64,000 nt of DNA from Neostapfia colusana (taxonomy: Eukaryota > Streptophyta > Magnoliopsida > Poales > Poaceae), in assembly GCA_030760725.1 (NCBI GenBank), contig JASWHV010000003.1, forward strand, positions 111,880,153-111,944,152, in the 5' to 3' direction. The notes beneath the pieces were generated by a model that did no database searches, was not told the origin of the DNA, and saw only the letters and a list, made by a program, of their open reading frames with translations. Made by a program: the position numbers and the translations under genes. This document shows positions 9,748 to 20,934 of this stretch, in pieces; position 1 is the stretch's first letter, and the number at the start of each line of letters is the position of its first letter.

Positions 9748-12640
9748 ACAAAAAGCTCGTCGTTCAGCTTAAAGTGGGGATGCTTTGTCTTGAAGTCTTC
9801 CAGTTGCTCCCAAGATGCATCAACTTCAGAATGACCTGCCCATTTGACAAGCAACTCCCAAACTCCTCGATTCTGTCGTGCCCGTTGGACCTTTTCAGGT
9901 ATAGGTACAACTCTTCCATGGAGAAGTGGTGGCAGAGGCGCTACTAGTGCTGGAGCAGAACCTTCAAACTTCTTCAATAAGGACACATGGAAGGCATCAT
10001 GTATCCTGGCTTGAGGAGGCAGCTGAAGCTTGTAAGATACAACACCAATGCGCTGTAATATTTGATATGGTCCAAAATATTTCGGACCAATCTTAGATGG
10101 GGGCGCCACTATTATTCTCACAGCTATCCTCTGATGAAGCCGCAACCAAACCCAATCACCAATCTGAAATTCCACCTCACGGCGAGATTTATCTTCATAA
10201 CTCTTCATGGTGACTTGGGCCTGCACAAGTCTGTCCTTAATTTCAGCCAAGAACTCATCTGTGTCTTTCAACTGTTTATCCACTGCTGCTACTCTGGAAA
10301 CGCCCTGTTGATAAGCAATAAAAGTTGGAGGGTCCCTGCCGTAGACCACTTTGAAGGACGAGCATTTGAGGGCCGTCTGGTAGGAAGTGTTGTAGCAATA
10401 ATCAGCTCAAGGAAGCCACTGCAAACAAGTCTTTGGTCGATCACCTGCCAAGCAGTGAAGGTACATAGTGATCACCTTGTTGACGACCTCAGAATGCCCA
10501 TCAGACTGTGGGTGGAAGGCCGAGCTGAGCTGGAGCCAGACACCGGCCAGCCGGAATAAGTCCGACCAGAAGAGGCTGGTGAAGACGGTGTCACGATCGC
10601 TGACGATGGAGCAGGGGAAACTGTGTAGACGTATGATGTCATCCAAGAACGCCCTGGCCACCGATGCAGCACTGCACGGGTGGCTCAGGGGAATGCAGTG
10701 GCCGTACTTTGAAAAGCGATCCACCACCATCAGGATTACCGACTTCCCACCAACCTTCGGAAAGCCTTCAATGAAGTCCATGGAGATGTCACTCCAGACT
10801 TCCAAAGGTACAGGAAGTGGTTGTAGCAGGACGGCTAGATGAAGATTATCCCTCTTGTTGCGATGGCACATGGAGCAACCACGGACGTACTCACGCACCC
10901 GTCGTAGCAGTGACGGGCTGTAGAAGGAGAGGCGCAGTCAGTGCGCCGTCTTATGGACGCCCTCGTGACCCTCATCATGTGCCTCAGCTGTAAGAGAGGG
11001 CCACTAGGAGGGCGTGTCAGGGATGAAGAGCTTCCCTTTGTAGAGGAGGCCGTCATGCTCGGCCCAGTCGGCAGGCGCGGCTCCCTCCTGGAGCTGGGCG
11101 TGTAGCTGCTGCGCCTGCTGGTCTGTGGCGGTCTCCGCGCGTAGCGAGCCAAAGAGGTGGAAAACAGGCGCTGATATGGCGTGAACAACCATGTCCTCCT
11201 CGTCGCGACGGGACAGTGCATCGGCTACCCCGTTGAGATGTCCCGGCCTGTACTCGACCTGCAAATCATAGCCGAAGAGCTTGCTCACCTAGGCATGCTG
11301 GGGAATTGTAGTTGGGCATTGATCCAAGATACATTTCAGACTGAAGGGGTCAGTCCGAACAGTGAAGGAGCGACCCTAGATATAGGGCCGCTAGTGGCGC
11401 ACTACCTTCACCAGGCCGATCAACTCTTGCTCATACGCTGATAGCTTCTGGTGGTGAGAAGCTACGGCGCGGCTGAAGAAGGTGATGGCACCGTCACCCT
11501 GGTGCAGTACTGCCCCAAAGCCGACGCCCGACGAGTCGCAGTCGATGATAAAGCGCTTGTCAAAGTCCGGCGTCTGAAGAAGAGGCGCTGTCATCAACGC
11601 CTGTTTGAGCTAAGAGAAGGCGTCCTGCACGTCATCGGTCCAGCGGAATGCCTCTCGCTTGAGGAGGGCCGTGAGTGGCGCGGCCACCGCGACATACCCC
11701 GTAATGAACTTGCGGTAGTAGCCAGTGAGCCAGAGGAAGCCCCGCAAGGCTCGTAGTGACTGAGGTGTAGGCCAACGCTCCACGGCCTCCACCTTAGTCG
11801 GGTCCATCGCCACAACTTGAGAGGAGATGATGTGTCCTAGGTAGGACACAGACTCCTGGCCGAAGAAGCACTTGGACTTATTCAGGAACAACTTATGCGC
11901 TCGAAGTGACTGAAACACCTATTTGACGTGCTGGAGGTGTTCGGCCCAGGACCTGCTATACACCAAGATGCCATCAAAGAAGACAAGTATGAATTTCCTG
12001 ATGTAGGAGTCGAGGACGTCGTTCATCAACGACTGGAATGTTGATGGCGCATTAGTGAGGCCAAACGACATCACCAAGAACTCATAGTGGCCTCGATTAG
12101 TTTGGAACGCCATCTTGTCGATGTCATCTGGGTGCATGCGCACCTGGAAGTAGCCGCTGTGGAGGTCGAGCTTGGTGAAGAACCTCGCGCCGCGGAGTTC
12201 GTCCAGTAGCTCATCGACCACCGGAATAGGGAACTTATCTTTCAATGTTCGGGCGTTGAGCTCACGGTAGTCGATGCAGAAGCGCCACGTGCCGTCGGCC
12301 TTGCGGACCAACAACACTGGCAAGGAGAATGCAGAGGTACATTCTTTGATGATGCCCTAGCGAAGCATCTCGGCACACTGCTTTTCAATCTCCTTGAGAA
12401 GATGGGGGTAGTGGTACGGCCGGACAGTACTGGAGTTGTGCCTGGTAGGAGCCTGATACGGTGGTCGTGACGTTGTGGAGGAGGAAGACCCCGTGGCTCG
12501 TCGAAGAGGTCCTTAAAGCCATCCAGGAGGGCGCCCATTATGTCAGTGGGTGGCGCCGTCCAGATCACTTTTCGTTTCCCGTGCCACAGCTCCATCATGA
12601 GGTTCTCGAGGTTCCAAAGAATGGGTCCCAAGGACCGCAA
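9734..12640 (-). pseudogene. Chromovirus pol: RT-RNase H-integrase-chromodomain, broken
   Basis: Read on the minus strand, the RT starts around 12640 (motif VLLVRKADGTWRFCIDYREL near 12320). The catalytic box reads F-F-D-G (11970-11981) in place of F-F-D-D, removing a metal-binding Asp. RNase H is at about 11597-11150. The integrase zinc domain and core run from about 11060 to 10407 (FHPQSDGHSE near 10500). The integrase C-terminus and a chromodomain (LVKWAGHSEVDASWE, about 9865-9815) follow in 10349-9681, and this frame runs a short way into the LTR. At least four stops or frameshifts separate these pieces (near 11919, 11600, 11290 and 10400). Confidence 0.88.
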
Positions 12641-12643
12641 CCA

Positions 12644-14040
12644 CTAAACCCCTAGGACGAGGTCGAAGCCGTCAAGCGGGAGCACGTAGCACGTGCCATC
12701 AAAGTGATCCCCTGCAATCAACAAAGGTACACATGGGCAGATGCCTGTGCAGGAGATAGAGTCACCGCTGGCGACCCGAACACCGATGCCTGTCCGCAGC
12801 AACATCATCATACCGAGCTCCTGAATGAGGGGCTCCCTGATGAAGGTGTGTGTGGAGCCTGTGTCAACCAAGGCGGTCAACAGCTTGCCGCGGACGTGGA
12901 CCTGAAGCTTCATCGTGTTGGCGAGGTCGATACCGGTCAGAGCATGTAGCGAGATGCCCATGTCGGCTATGGCCGCGTCAACGTCGTCGTCGTCGTTGAG
13001 CTCCAAGAGGAAGATCCCCTTGCCGGTGCACTTGTGGTCTGGCCTGTATCGCTTCGAGCAGTGATAGCATTCGCCACTTGCCCGCTTGGCAACCATCTTA
13101 TCAGGCGAGAGACGCTTAACGCGCAGTCGGGATGATGCTGTTGACGACGGGGCTGGTGCAGCCGAACCCCCACTAGGGGTCGTGGTGGGGGCGCGTGACA
13201 CAGAAGAAGGGCGCGTAGAGCGTTGAGTGGCGGCGCCCTTTTGTGTCCCGCCGTCTGACGTCGCCGCAAGCCGGCGCTCGAAGGCCCTGGCCAAGCTCAT
13301 GGCAGTCTGCAGATTAGTGGGAAATTGTAGCTCGGCGTCGTACGAAGTGGCTCGCCGAGACCAGCTGTGAAGAGGTTGATCTGCTGGCGCTGGCTGAGGT
13401 CCTCGCAACGGCAAAGGAGTACCAGGAGCTAGCGTTGGTACTCCTCTACCTTACCAGTGCGTCGGAGGTCCTCGATCTCAGCTAGGTCATTGGAACGGAG
13501 TGGGGGCCCGAAGCGCATGTTCACGAAGTCCGCGAACCGTTCCCAGGACACGATGCCACAGTCGCGTTCGAGGGCGGTGTACCACTCGACTGCGACACCC
13601 TCTAGGTGCAGAGACGCGAGCCACACCTTCTCTTCAGGCATTGTACGTGTCCCGTGGAAATATGTCTCGCACTTGGTGAGCCACGGTAATGGACCGGTTT
13701 CCCCGTTGAATTTGGGAAAACTGATCTTGTGACGGCGCAGCCCGCCGTCGTCGAAGGTCGGGCGCCCCGGGGGGCGCCTGGCACCGTAGTGGTCGTCATC
13801 ACCGCCACCGCCCCTGCCGCTGCCGCCGCTGCAGGGGAGGTTGCTCCCCTGCGGTGTGTGTTGTTGCAGGTCCTCGTCACCGGAGAGCTCCTGCTCCGGT
13901 GCCCTCTCAACGCGCGTAAGGCGCATATCGTGGCGGTCCAAGCGCTTGTTGATGGTGTCGATCTGCCCCATCATCTTGCTCATCATGTTGCCGAGATCTT
14001 GGAGGGTGAAAGTCCCAGAATCGTCCACGGGGCTGGACAT
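12644..14040 (-). pseudogene. Chromovirus gag and protease, broken
   Basis: The start chosen is the ATG at 14040-14038 (MSSPVDDSG...), just downstream of the PBS; an upstream in-frame ATG lies inside the LTR. The frame continues to 13429, is broken by a frameshift, and is resumed to 12644. It contains a capsid-like region (GETGPLPWLTKCETYF, about 13690), a Cys/His motif of form C-X2-C...H-X-C (about 13070-13030), and the protease motif LVDTGSTHTFI (about 12885-12850). Confidence 0.82.
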
Positions 14041-14057
14041 GGTCGCTGCCCCGGAGT

Positions 14058-14069
14058 CTCTGGATACCA
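14058..14069 (-). other. Chromovirus primer binding site
   Basis: Minus-strand TGGTATCCAGAG lies two bases inside the 5' LTR. It matches the plant initiator tRNA-Met complement TGGTATCAGAG with one extra C. Confidence 0.75.
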
Positions 14070-14071
14070 AA

Positions 14072-14640
14072 TGCTGTGAATCGTGGTGGGGAGGAGGCCT
14101 CCTGCTGCACCTAGGGCTGCGTAGAGGCAGAAGCAGCAGCGAGGAGGATGTCGGGTCGCTGCGTAGAGGGTAGCTTGGGGGCGGGGGAGAGTTGTCACGG
14201 CGGCTAGGGTTAGGGTTCGTAGCCACGGTGATCCAAGGAGAAGAACAACCCAATGGGGCAATTCTTATTTTCCTGGATGAATTACGAAAGGGGGGTTGCG
14301 GCTGTTTATATAGGGGCAGGGAGACCCCAGCGCCCCCTAGCAGCCGCACGGCCAGGATAGGGTCGGTTGGGATACCCCCCAATCGACTCTATCTTTTATT
14401 CCTTATCTCTCTATTTTATTCCATCTAAAACAGATCCTATCTCTAATAGATTGATCTGTTATCTTTTATTCCTTATCTCTCTATTTTATTCCATCTAAAA
14501 CATATCCTATCTCTAATAGATCGATCTGCTATTTTATTCTTTTCTAAGAGGTTCCTGCGCTTGGGCTTCATGTGGCTGGGCTGTGGACGCTATTGGGCCT
14601 GCGCCGGCTGTAGTGTCGGTCGACAAAGACGTTCACAGCA
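14072..14640 (-). repeat. Chromovirus 5' LTR (right copy)
   Basis: It starts TGCTGTGAATCG and ends TTCACAGCA on the plus strand. It has the same structure as the left LTR, including the ~70-bp tandem pair, plus a 44-bp block at 14561-14604 flanked by CCTGCGC repeats (14554-14560 and 14598-14604). Confidence 0.9.
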
Positions 14641-15000
14641 TACTAGACTAAGATTCCAGGGCAAACGATCTCAAGAGCAGCTCATGGAGTTGTGAGGCTC
14701 CTGTCAAGCACCATAGAACACATTTATTTCCTACTGCCTGCAATACCATTGAGATCCTTGGACTTGCACCGTTGAAACACAAAGTTGTTCTGGTGCTTCC
14801 AAACCTCCCAAGTGATCAAGACAATAAGATCATAAACTCTTTTTGAGATTCCTTGGGCACTCCTTTAGCTGTGTTGGTATACCACCAACTCGAGAACCGT
14901 TAAGTAGTGGATTGTGGTTCCCATAAATGTAATCAGCTTACCTTTTATTCCATCTTAGAAAATGTGCATATTTGTGAATTATGGTATTAAAATATAGTGA
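14641..15000. other. Non-coding, intron remnant of MSH6-like gene
   Basis: This sequence lies between the chromovirus and the SINE. No exon or element end was recognised apart from the TACT target copy and the SINE target duplication at 14984-15000. Confidence 0.35.
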
Positions 15001-15185
15001 AAAAGGGCAGCCCGGTGCATACAGCTCCTGCTTGCACAGGATCTAGGGAAGGGTCCGACCCACTTGGGTCTTTTGTACGCAGTTTTTTCCCCGCATTTCT
15101 GCGAGAGGCTGATTCCAGTACTTGAACCCATGACCTCATGGTCACAAGGCTACAGCTTTACCGCTGCACCAGGGCTCCTCTTCCA
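15001..15185 (-). mobile_element. Au-like tRNA SINE with target site duplication
   Basis: On the minus strand it begins GGAGCCCTGGTGCAGCGG (A-box TGGTGCAGCGG) and then has GGGTTCAAGTACT (B-box-like). The Au-family body (GCCTCTCGCAGAAATGCGGG, GTGGGTCGGACCCTTCCC) follows, and it ends CCGGGCTGCCCTTTTT. A 17-bp duplication with one mismatch (GTATTAAAATATAG(T/C)GA) flanks it at 14984-15000 and 15186-15202. Such elements are transcribed by Pol III and mobilised by LINEs. Confidence 0.88.
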
Positions 15186-15395
15186 GTATTAAAATATAGC
15201 GATGCTACACAAATTCATCATGACTATATATGACAATTTATTTAATGATGCATGGTTAGTAAGGGTACATCATCATTCTAGTTGTATTAGTAACAGACTT
15301 ACATAGTTGAACTTTTGTATTAAGACAACATGTTGATGCAATTCCAGATTCCATGTATACGTATTTCTACTCTGAATGGTGTCATTAGTTTGCAG

Positions 15396-15459
15396 AGCTT
15401 GATGTCTTAATAAGTCTTGCTATTGCAAGTAACTATTTTGAGGGACCAAGTTGCTGTCC
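15396..15459 (+). pseudogene. MSH6: MSH6-like remnant, exon g, truncated
   Basis: After an acceptor TTTGCAG (ends 15395), the frame reads ELDVLISLAIASNYFEGPSC. This continues in phase the 'WRQLVSVVA' exon that ends at 8540, as in intact MSH6 proteins. The exon is cut at 15459/15460, where retrotransposon A1 reverse transcriptase sequence begins with no LTR between. Confidence 0.8.
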
Positions 15460-15460
15460 A

Positions 15461-18034
15461 TTGCCTCGCATTGAAGACTTGTTTGATCAGTTGAGGGGAG
15501 CTTGTGTGTTCTCGAAAATTGATCTCAGGTCGGGATACCACCAACTCAAGATAAGGCAATCTGATATTTCCAAGACAGCTTTCGTATCTCGGTACGGACT
15601 GTATGAATACACTGTCATGCCTTTCGGGCTAACCAATGCCCCGGCATATTTCATGTACCTCATGAACAAGGTATTCATGGAATATCTGGACAAATTTGTG
15701 GTGGTTTTCATAGATGATATTCTCGTCTTCTCCAAAAATGAAGAAGAACATGAGAACCATCTAAGGTTGGTGTTGCAGAGGCTGAGAGAACACCAACTAT
15801 ATGCCAAGTTGAGCAAGTGTGAGTTTTGGCTGAAGAGAGTTCCCTTTTTAGGACATATAATCTCGGAGGGAGGAATCTCCGTAGATCCCGCCAAAATCGA
15901 GGACATCCAGAAGTGGAAGACCCCTGAAAATGTCGGGGAAGTTCGAAGCTTTTTGGGATTGGCTGGATACTATCGACGGTTTATTGAGGGATTCTCCAAG
16001 ATCTCGAGACCTCTCACCAAACTATTGGAGAAGGGAATCACATTCACCTGGACGCCACAGTGCGAGACGAGCTTTCAGGAGCTAAAGAAGAGATTGACAA
16101 CAGCCCCAATGTTGGTTATGCCAGATATGCAGAAGAATTTCACAGTGTACTACGATGCCTCTGGAAATGGGTTGGGATGTGTTCTCATGCAAGAAGGACA
16201 TGTCGTGGCATATGCATCCCGGCAGCTTCGGAAGCACGAGAAGAACTATCCTACACATGACCTAGAACTAGCCGCAGTGGTACACGCGTTGAAAATTTGG
16301 CGGCACTATTTGATGGGGAAGAGGACAGAGATATATACGGATCATAAGAGTTTGAAGTACATATTCACACAGCTAGATCTCAACCTCAGACAAAGGAGAT
16401 GGTTAGAGCTAATCAATGACTTTGATGTGGGCATCAACTATCATCCCGGGAAAGCAAACGTCGTGGCCGATGCTTTGAGTCGGAAAGTGCAGGTCAATAA
16501 GTTGAGCTTGAAGGACATGCCTGCAGAATTAAAGGACGAGGTTATAAGGCTCAATCTATGTCTAGTAAATAGTGGTGAAGCCATCGCCATGGAAGTGGAC
16601 TCCACACTCGAGCGAGACATACGCGAGGGCCAAAAGAATGATGAGAAGATACAAGAGATCAGACAGCTTATCAAGGAAAATAAAGCTCCTGGTTTTAGAG
16701 AGGATGAACAAGGAACGGTGTGGCACGGGAAAAGAATCTGTGTGCCAGAAGTAAAGGAGATCCGTGAATTGATTTTGAAGGAGGCTCATGATTTCGACTA
16801 TTCCATTCATCCTGGGAGTACGAAGATGTACCAGGACCTCAAGAGCAGGTATTGGTGGTATGGCATGAAGCGAGATGTCGCGGAACATGTTGCCCTGTGT
16901 GACACATGTCAGTTGGTGAAAGCAGAACATCAACGACCCGCGGGATTATTGCAACCACTCAAAGTGCCTGAATGGAAGTGGGAAGAAATCAGCATGGATT
17001 TTGTCGTGGGATTGCCTAGGACCCAATCCGTGTATGATTCAATATGGGTCATTATTGATAGGCTAACCAAGGTAGCTCATTTCATCTCTGTGAAAGAAAG
17101 CTACAGCGGATCCAAATTGGCAGAATTGTACATGTCAAGGATTGTGTGTTACCATGGAGTGCCAAAGAAGATAGTGTCGGACCGAGGGACACAGTTCACC
17201 TCGAGGTTTTGGCAGAAGTTGCATGCAACCATGGGAACCCATCTGAACTTCAGCTCTGCCTATAATCCCCAAACTGACGGGCAGACGGAGATAACCAATC
17301 AGATCCTTGAAGATATGTTAAGGGCATGTGCACTCAAAAACAATAGGAGTTGGGACAAGAACTTACCGTATGCGGAGTTTTCCTATAACAACAGCTATCA
17401 AGCTAGTATGAAGATGTCACCGTTTGAAGCTTTGTATGGAAGGAAGTGCAAAACTCCCCTATTTTGGAACCAAACAGGAGAAAGTAAAGTGTTTGGTCCA
17501 GAAGTGCTACAAGAAGCCGAGGCGAAGGTGAGGGAGATTCGCAACAACTTGAGGATTGCACAAACACGCCAGAAGAGTTATGCTGATGTACGAAGGAGAG
17601 AGCTCGTTTTCAACGTGGGAGATTATGTTTATCTCAAGGTGTCCCCTATCAGAGGACTTCGTCGGTTCAAGGTGAAAGGGAAGTTGTCACCTCGATACAT
17701 CGGACCCTTTCAAGTTTTGGAAAGAAAAGGCGAAGTGGCGTACCAACTAGAGTTACCGGTTCATCTATCGGACGTGCACGATGTATTCCATGTGTCACAA
17801 CTCAAGAAATGCCTGAGGACGCCTGAGGAGGTGTTACCCATGAATGAAGTGGATGTAGCTGAAGATTTGTCTTATGCCGAGCAACCATACAAGATTTTGG
17901 AGACAATGGAACGCCTCACCAGAAATAAAAGAATCCGGATGTGCAAGGTGCAGTGGAAGCATCACTCAGAAGAGGAAGCCACCTGGGAACGGGAAGATGA
18001 GCTCAAGGCACAATTTCCGGAATTGTTTTCTTAG
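15461..18034 (+). pseudogene. A1 pol: RT (partial)-RNase H-integrase-chromodomain
   Basis: One uninterrupted frame of 857 residues starts inside RT. It has RT box F-I-D-D (15707-15718); RNase H (about 16140-16490; the first Asp motif reads YYDASGN where A2 has YCDASGN); integrase zinc domain (H/H before SIHPGSTKMYQDL, then CDTC at about 16900); integrase core (VGLPRTQ, SDRGTQF, PQTDGQTE, about 17000-17300); and a chromodomain-like tail ending WEREDELKAQFPELFS. Residues differ from A2 at conserved places (YNPQTDG for YHPQTDG, TEITNQ for TERTNQ). It is open but lacks its own promoter, gag and protease. Confidence 0.9.
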
Positions 18035-18061
18035 AAACACCAATCTCGAGGACGAGATTTC

Positions 18062-18079
18062 TTTTAAGGGGGGTAGAGC
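18062..18079 (+). other. A1 polypurine tract
   Basis: TTTTAAGGGGGGTAGAGC lies directly before the LTR start TGTAACACCCC at 18080. The same tract stands before the A2 3' LTR. Confidence 0.85.
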
Positions 18080-18496
18080 TGTAACACCCCAAAATTTTGA
18101 TTCAAAACACTAAACCATGTTCAGAAGGGAATTTAAAAATTTTTGGACGTGTTGCATGTTTTGCAAAAATTCAAATTCAAACTGGAATTCAAGTTAAACT
18201 CAAATCAGAAAAGAAATGGAAAAAGAAAAAGAGAAAACGAAAAAAAAACCGGCCAGTGGGCCGAAACCCGCTAGCCGGCCCAGTTTCCCCCGCGCCAGCC
18301 CGCAGCCGCGCGCGCCCGCGCTCTCTCACACAGACAGGTGGGACCCACCTGTCATCCCCAACCTCGCTCGCGCCGACCCCGGACTCTCTCCCGCGCGCGC
18401 GCGATCTTAACCGATCGGAATACCGCGTCCCTCAGCCCGAATTCCGGTCCCAGAAGACTCAAACTGGATCACAACTGACCCACCGCCCTCCCCCAC

Positions 18497-18504
18497 TATA
18501 AAAA
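18497..18504 (+). promoter_or_regulatory. A1 LTR TATA box
   Basis: TATAAAAA sits 417 bp into the LTR after a C-rich stretch. The equivalent TATAAAAA is present in both A2 LTRs at the same relative position, so it marks the likely U3/R boundary. Confidence 0.75.
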
Positions 18505-19817
18505 CCCAAGCCCCGAACGGTTTTTCCCACGCGATCGCCGATTTTTACTCCGGTGAGCACCGAGACTTCGCCGGTGAATTCTGGCTGATCTAAGCTTGGA
18601 AACTCTGATCTAACTCGCTGGTCTTGATCCACCGCCTCCGGGGAGCTTTGCAGGTGCAGAAAACTGGGAGACTTACGGTGTAAACACAGCGCCGACGAGC
18701 TTCGCCGTGGTTTTGCCTGGGACCTCGCCGCCGATCACTTTCCAGGACCCCCGAGCTCAAGAAAACCCCCGAGGTGAGATCCCTGACCTCCCCTCTACCG
18801 ATCTATGCCATAAGATCACAGTTCTAGGCAGAATTTTCGAGGATCCGAAACTTTCCGGCGAGATCGCCGCTTCCCGCCGCCGTGCGCCGCCGGCAGCGCC
18901 GCCCGCGCTCGATCAGAGCGACGTGGTCGCTTGTGCGCCGTTTATTTTAAATCGCACGGTAGGGTTTAAATCCCCGCGTACCGGTTCGATGTTATAATCT
19001 CAGCCGTCGGTTTAAAATCGGACGGTCCACGTCAGCCCCGCATTATAAAGACTAGAATTCTTACGTGCTACCCCCTGGGGTTCTCGGGAATTAAGAGCTA
19101 GCCCCGGAAACTTTAGATCTAGCCCCTGGAACTCCAGAAAATCATGTAAATTCATTTAAAAATAAGTTTTAGCCCCTGGACTTAATAAAAATTAGGAAAA
19201 ACACCTCTGATAAGTGTAGCTAGACCCCTGGAAATTCTGAAAATAATATTATAGACCCTGTAATGGGGTGAGTTTACTTTTTAACCCTGTTTAGTATTTA
19301 ATTTAGAAAATTGGATATGTAACTAGTGTTTAAAAATTAAAAAGTGGAACAAACATATTGTCAAAATTAAGTTAAAGACTTTCTCAGTGTTTAGAAAATT
19401 TTGGAGTGAGATAAAAACATATTTTGGACAGAATTGAATCTGTTTAATTTATTATTCACATTTAGGGACACATTTTTAAGTAAAGAATAGTTATAGAAAA
19501 TAGGTAAAATAATTATAAAATAGTTTACATCAGAGGCAAAGGTCAAAATATGTTATTAAATTATTTAGGACCAGAACCTATTCTGTTTAGATGATGTGTA
19601 TTACTAATTTCATAATAAAATACACATTTATGCATAGGAGAATAAATCTGAAAATATAGCAACTAGCAAATGATAAATGGAGTTTCTAAAATCCAAGGAA
19701 TTCAGTTTAGGGTTGGTAGAAATTCTGAAGGCACATATGGAGAAGAAAAATACTTTTCATACATACTTGGTAGTGAAAAGGTGTAGTAGTTTAATATAAG
19801 GAATTTATTTAAAACTG

Positions 19818-19819
19818 AA

Positions 19820-19879
<60 letters not shown>
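19818..19879. repeat. (CA)n(TA)n microsatellite
   Basis: About eleven CA units run into about nineteen TA units. The matching place in the A2 LTRs (near 30045 and 38405) has only CTCATATATTGTATAC, so the array expanded in the A1 copy. Confidence 0.95.
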
Positions 19880-19881
<2 letters not shown>

Positions 19882-20094
19882 TGTAAGTATAAATATGAAC
19901 ACCAAAGTAGGAATCATATACATATAAATAAAAGTGTATGCAAGCCACAGATCAACACACACAGAGTAACCACAACACATATAATGGTGAATGAATTTCA
20001 TAAATATGAATGTGTGGTTTGTATGAAGTGGAAGTGTGAACTATGTCTTATGGATTGTTGTTTTTCTTTTGCGATGTGTGATGGTGTGATGTAG

Positions 20095-20163
20095 AACCTG
20101 CTCAAGAGCAAGTTATTCCTTTCCAAGACCAGGACTACCTATTTCAAGAGCAGCAAGAAGGAG
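20095..20163 (+). other. Exon-like open block in A1 LTR (69 nt)
   Basis: It is preceded by GATGTAG and followed by GCAAGT, giving AG|GCAAGT, the consensus of GC-type splice donors. Read with 2 + 66 + 1 nt it encodes PAQEQVIPFQDQDYLFQEQ plus three residues, with no stop. Matching 69-nt blocks lie in both A2 LTRs, and 84-nt counterparts in B and C LTRs encode a similar Gln/Glu-rich peptide. Splicing is inferred, not shown. Confidence 0.5.
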
Positions 20164-20904
20164 GCAAGTGTCCTTGACCACTTTGATCCTATGCTAGGAT
20201 GTGTAGATAGAATTATTTGCATTGTCAAATGAAATATGAAACCTATGCTAGGAAAGTTTCCCTAGAATTGCATTACCTTGTTTCCTTGTAGCTTGGGTTG
20301 GGATTTATTTTACCATGTCATTTATTTCCATGCATATGCTTAGCCATGCTTAGAATGGGATATTTGGGACATGAGATCATCAGTTTATATTACCATACTC
20401 TTGAATGAGACATTGTGAGTTATGTAGAGGTAGGGATCAAGGCAAGTTGGATGTTTTGGTTGTGTGCTGGGTGCACGAGACTTGGGTTTGTGTTTAGTAC
20501 TTGCCTGGATCCTAAGGACCGGTTCATGGAGCATATAACCCGGCTTTACAGTGCCAACCACATGCTGAGATGGGGCAGCTTGGCCAATTAATTAGGTGTA
20601 TCCCCGGCGTAGTATGGGTGTGTTGGATGGTGCGGGGAGTAGGTGTCAGCTGGACTACCATATGAACCGTAAGGCTCAAGAGGGGGCTACTGTAGCGGGG
20701 TTGGAGCCTCTTGTATGCTGTTAGGGGTGAAACCTCAGTGGGCCCACGCTCGTCGGGAATCCCTTTGTAAAGGCTTCGTAGTGATCTCCTGGCTGCACAC
20801 CTGGGAAGTGTGAATGTGGATCGTAGCCACTGGCATAATGGAGGTTCTTTTGGTCCACCCGGCAACGGGGGATGAAATCACTACATGTGGGTACAGTGGT
20901 ACAA

Positions 20905-20934
20905 ACTCTGCAGAGTCAAAACTGTCATGACAGT
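20905..20934. repeat. Twin palindromes in A1 LTR
   Basis: ACTCTGCAGAGT (20905-20916) and ACTGTCATGACAGT (20921-20934) are both perfect palindromes, four bases apart. They are conserved in position in all LTRs of A, B and C that reach this point. Confidence 0.85.

Larger units (their letters stand above)
9210..14640 (-). mobile_element. Ty3/gypsy chromovirus, both LTRs, minus strand, coding broken
   Basis: The 5.4-kb element has two LTRs (9210-9733 and 14072-14640), a PBS and a polypurine tract in minus orientation. It encodes Gag, protease, RT, RNase H, integrase and a chromodomain. It is flanked by TACT on both sides (9206-9209 and 14641-14644); five bases would be usual, so one base may have changed. 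It sits inside an intron of the MSH6-like remnant. Several frameshifts and stops and an RT active-site change make it non-autonomous. Confidence 0.9.
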
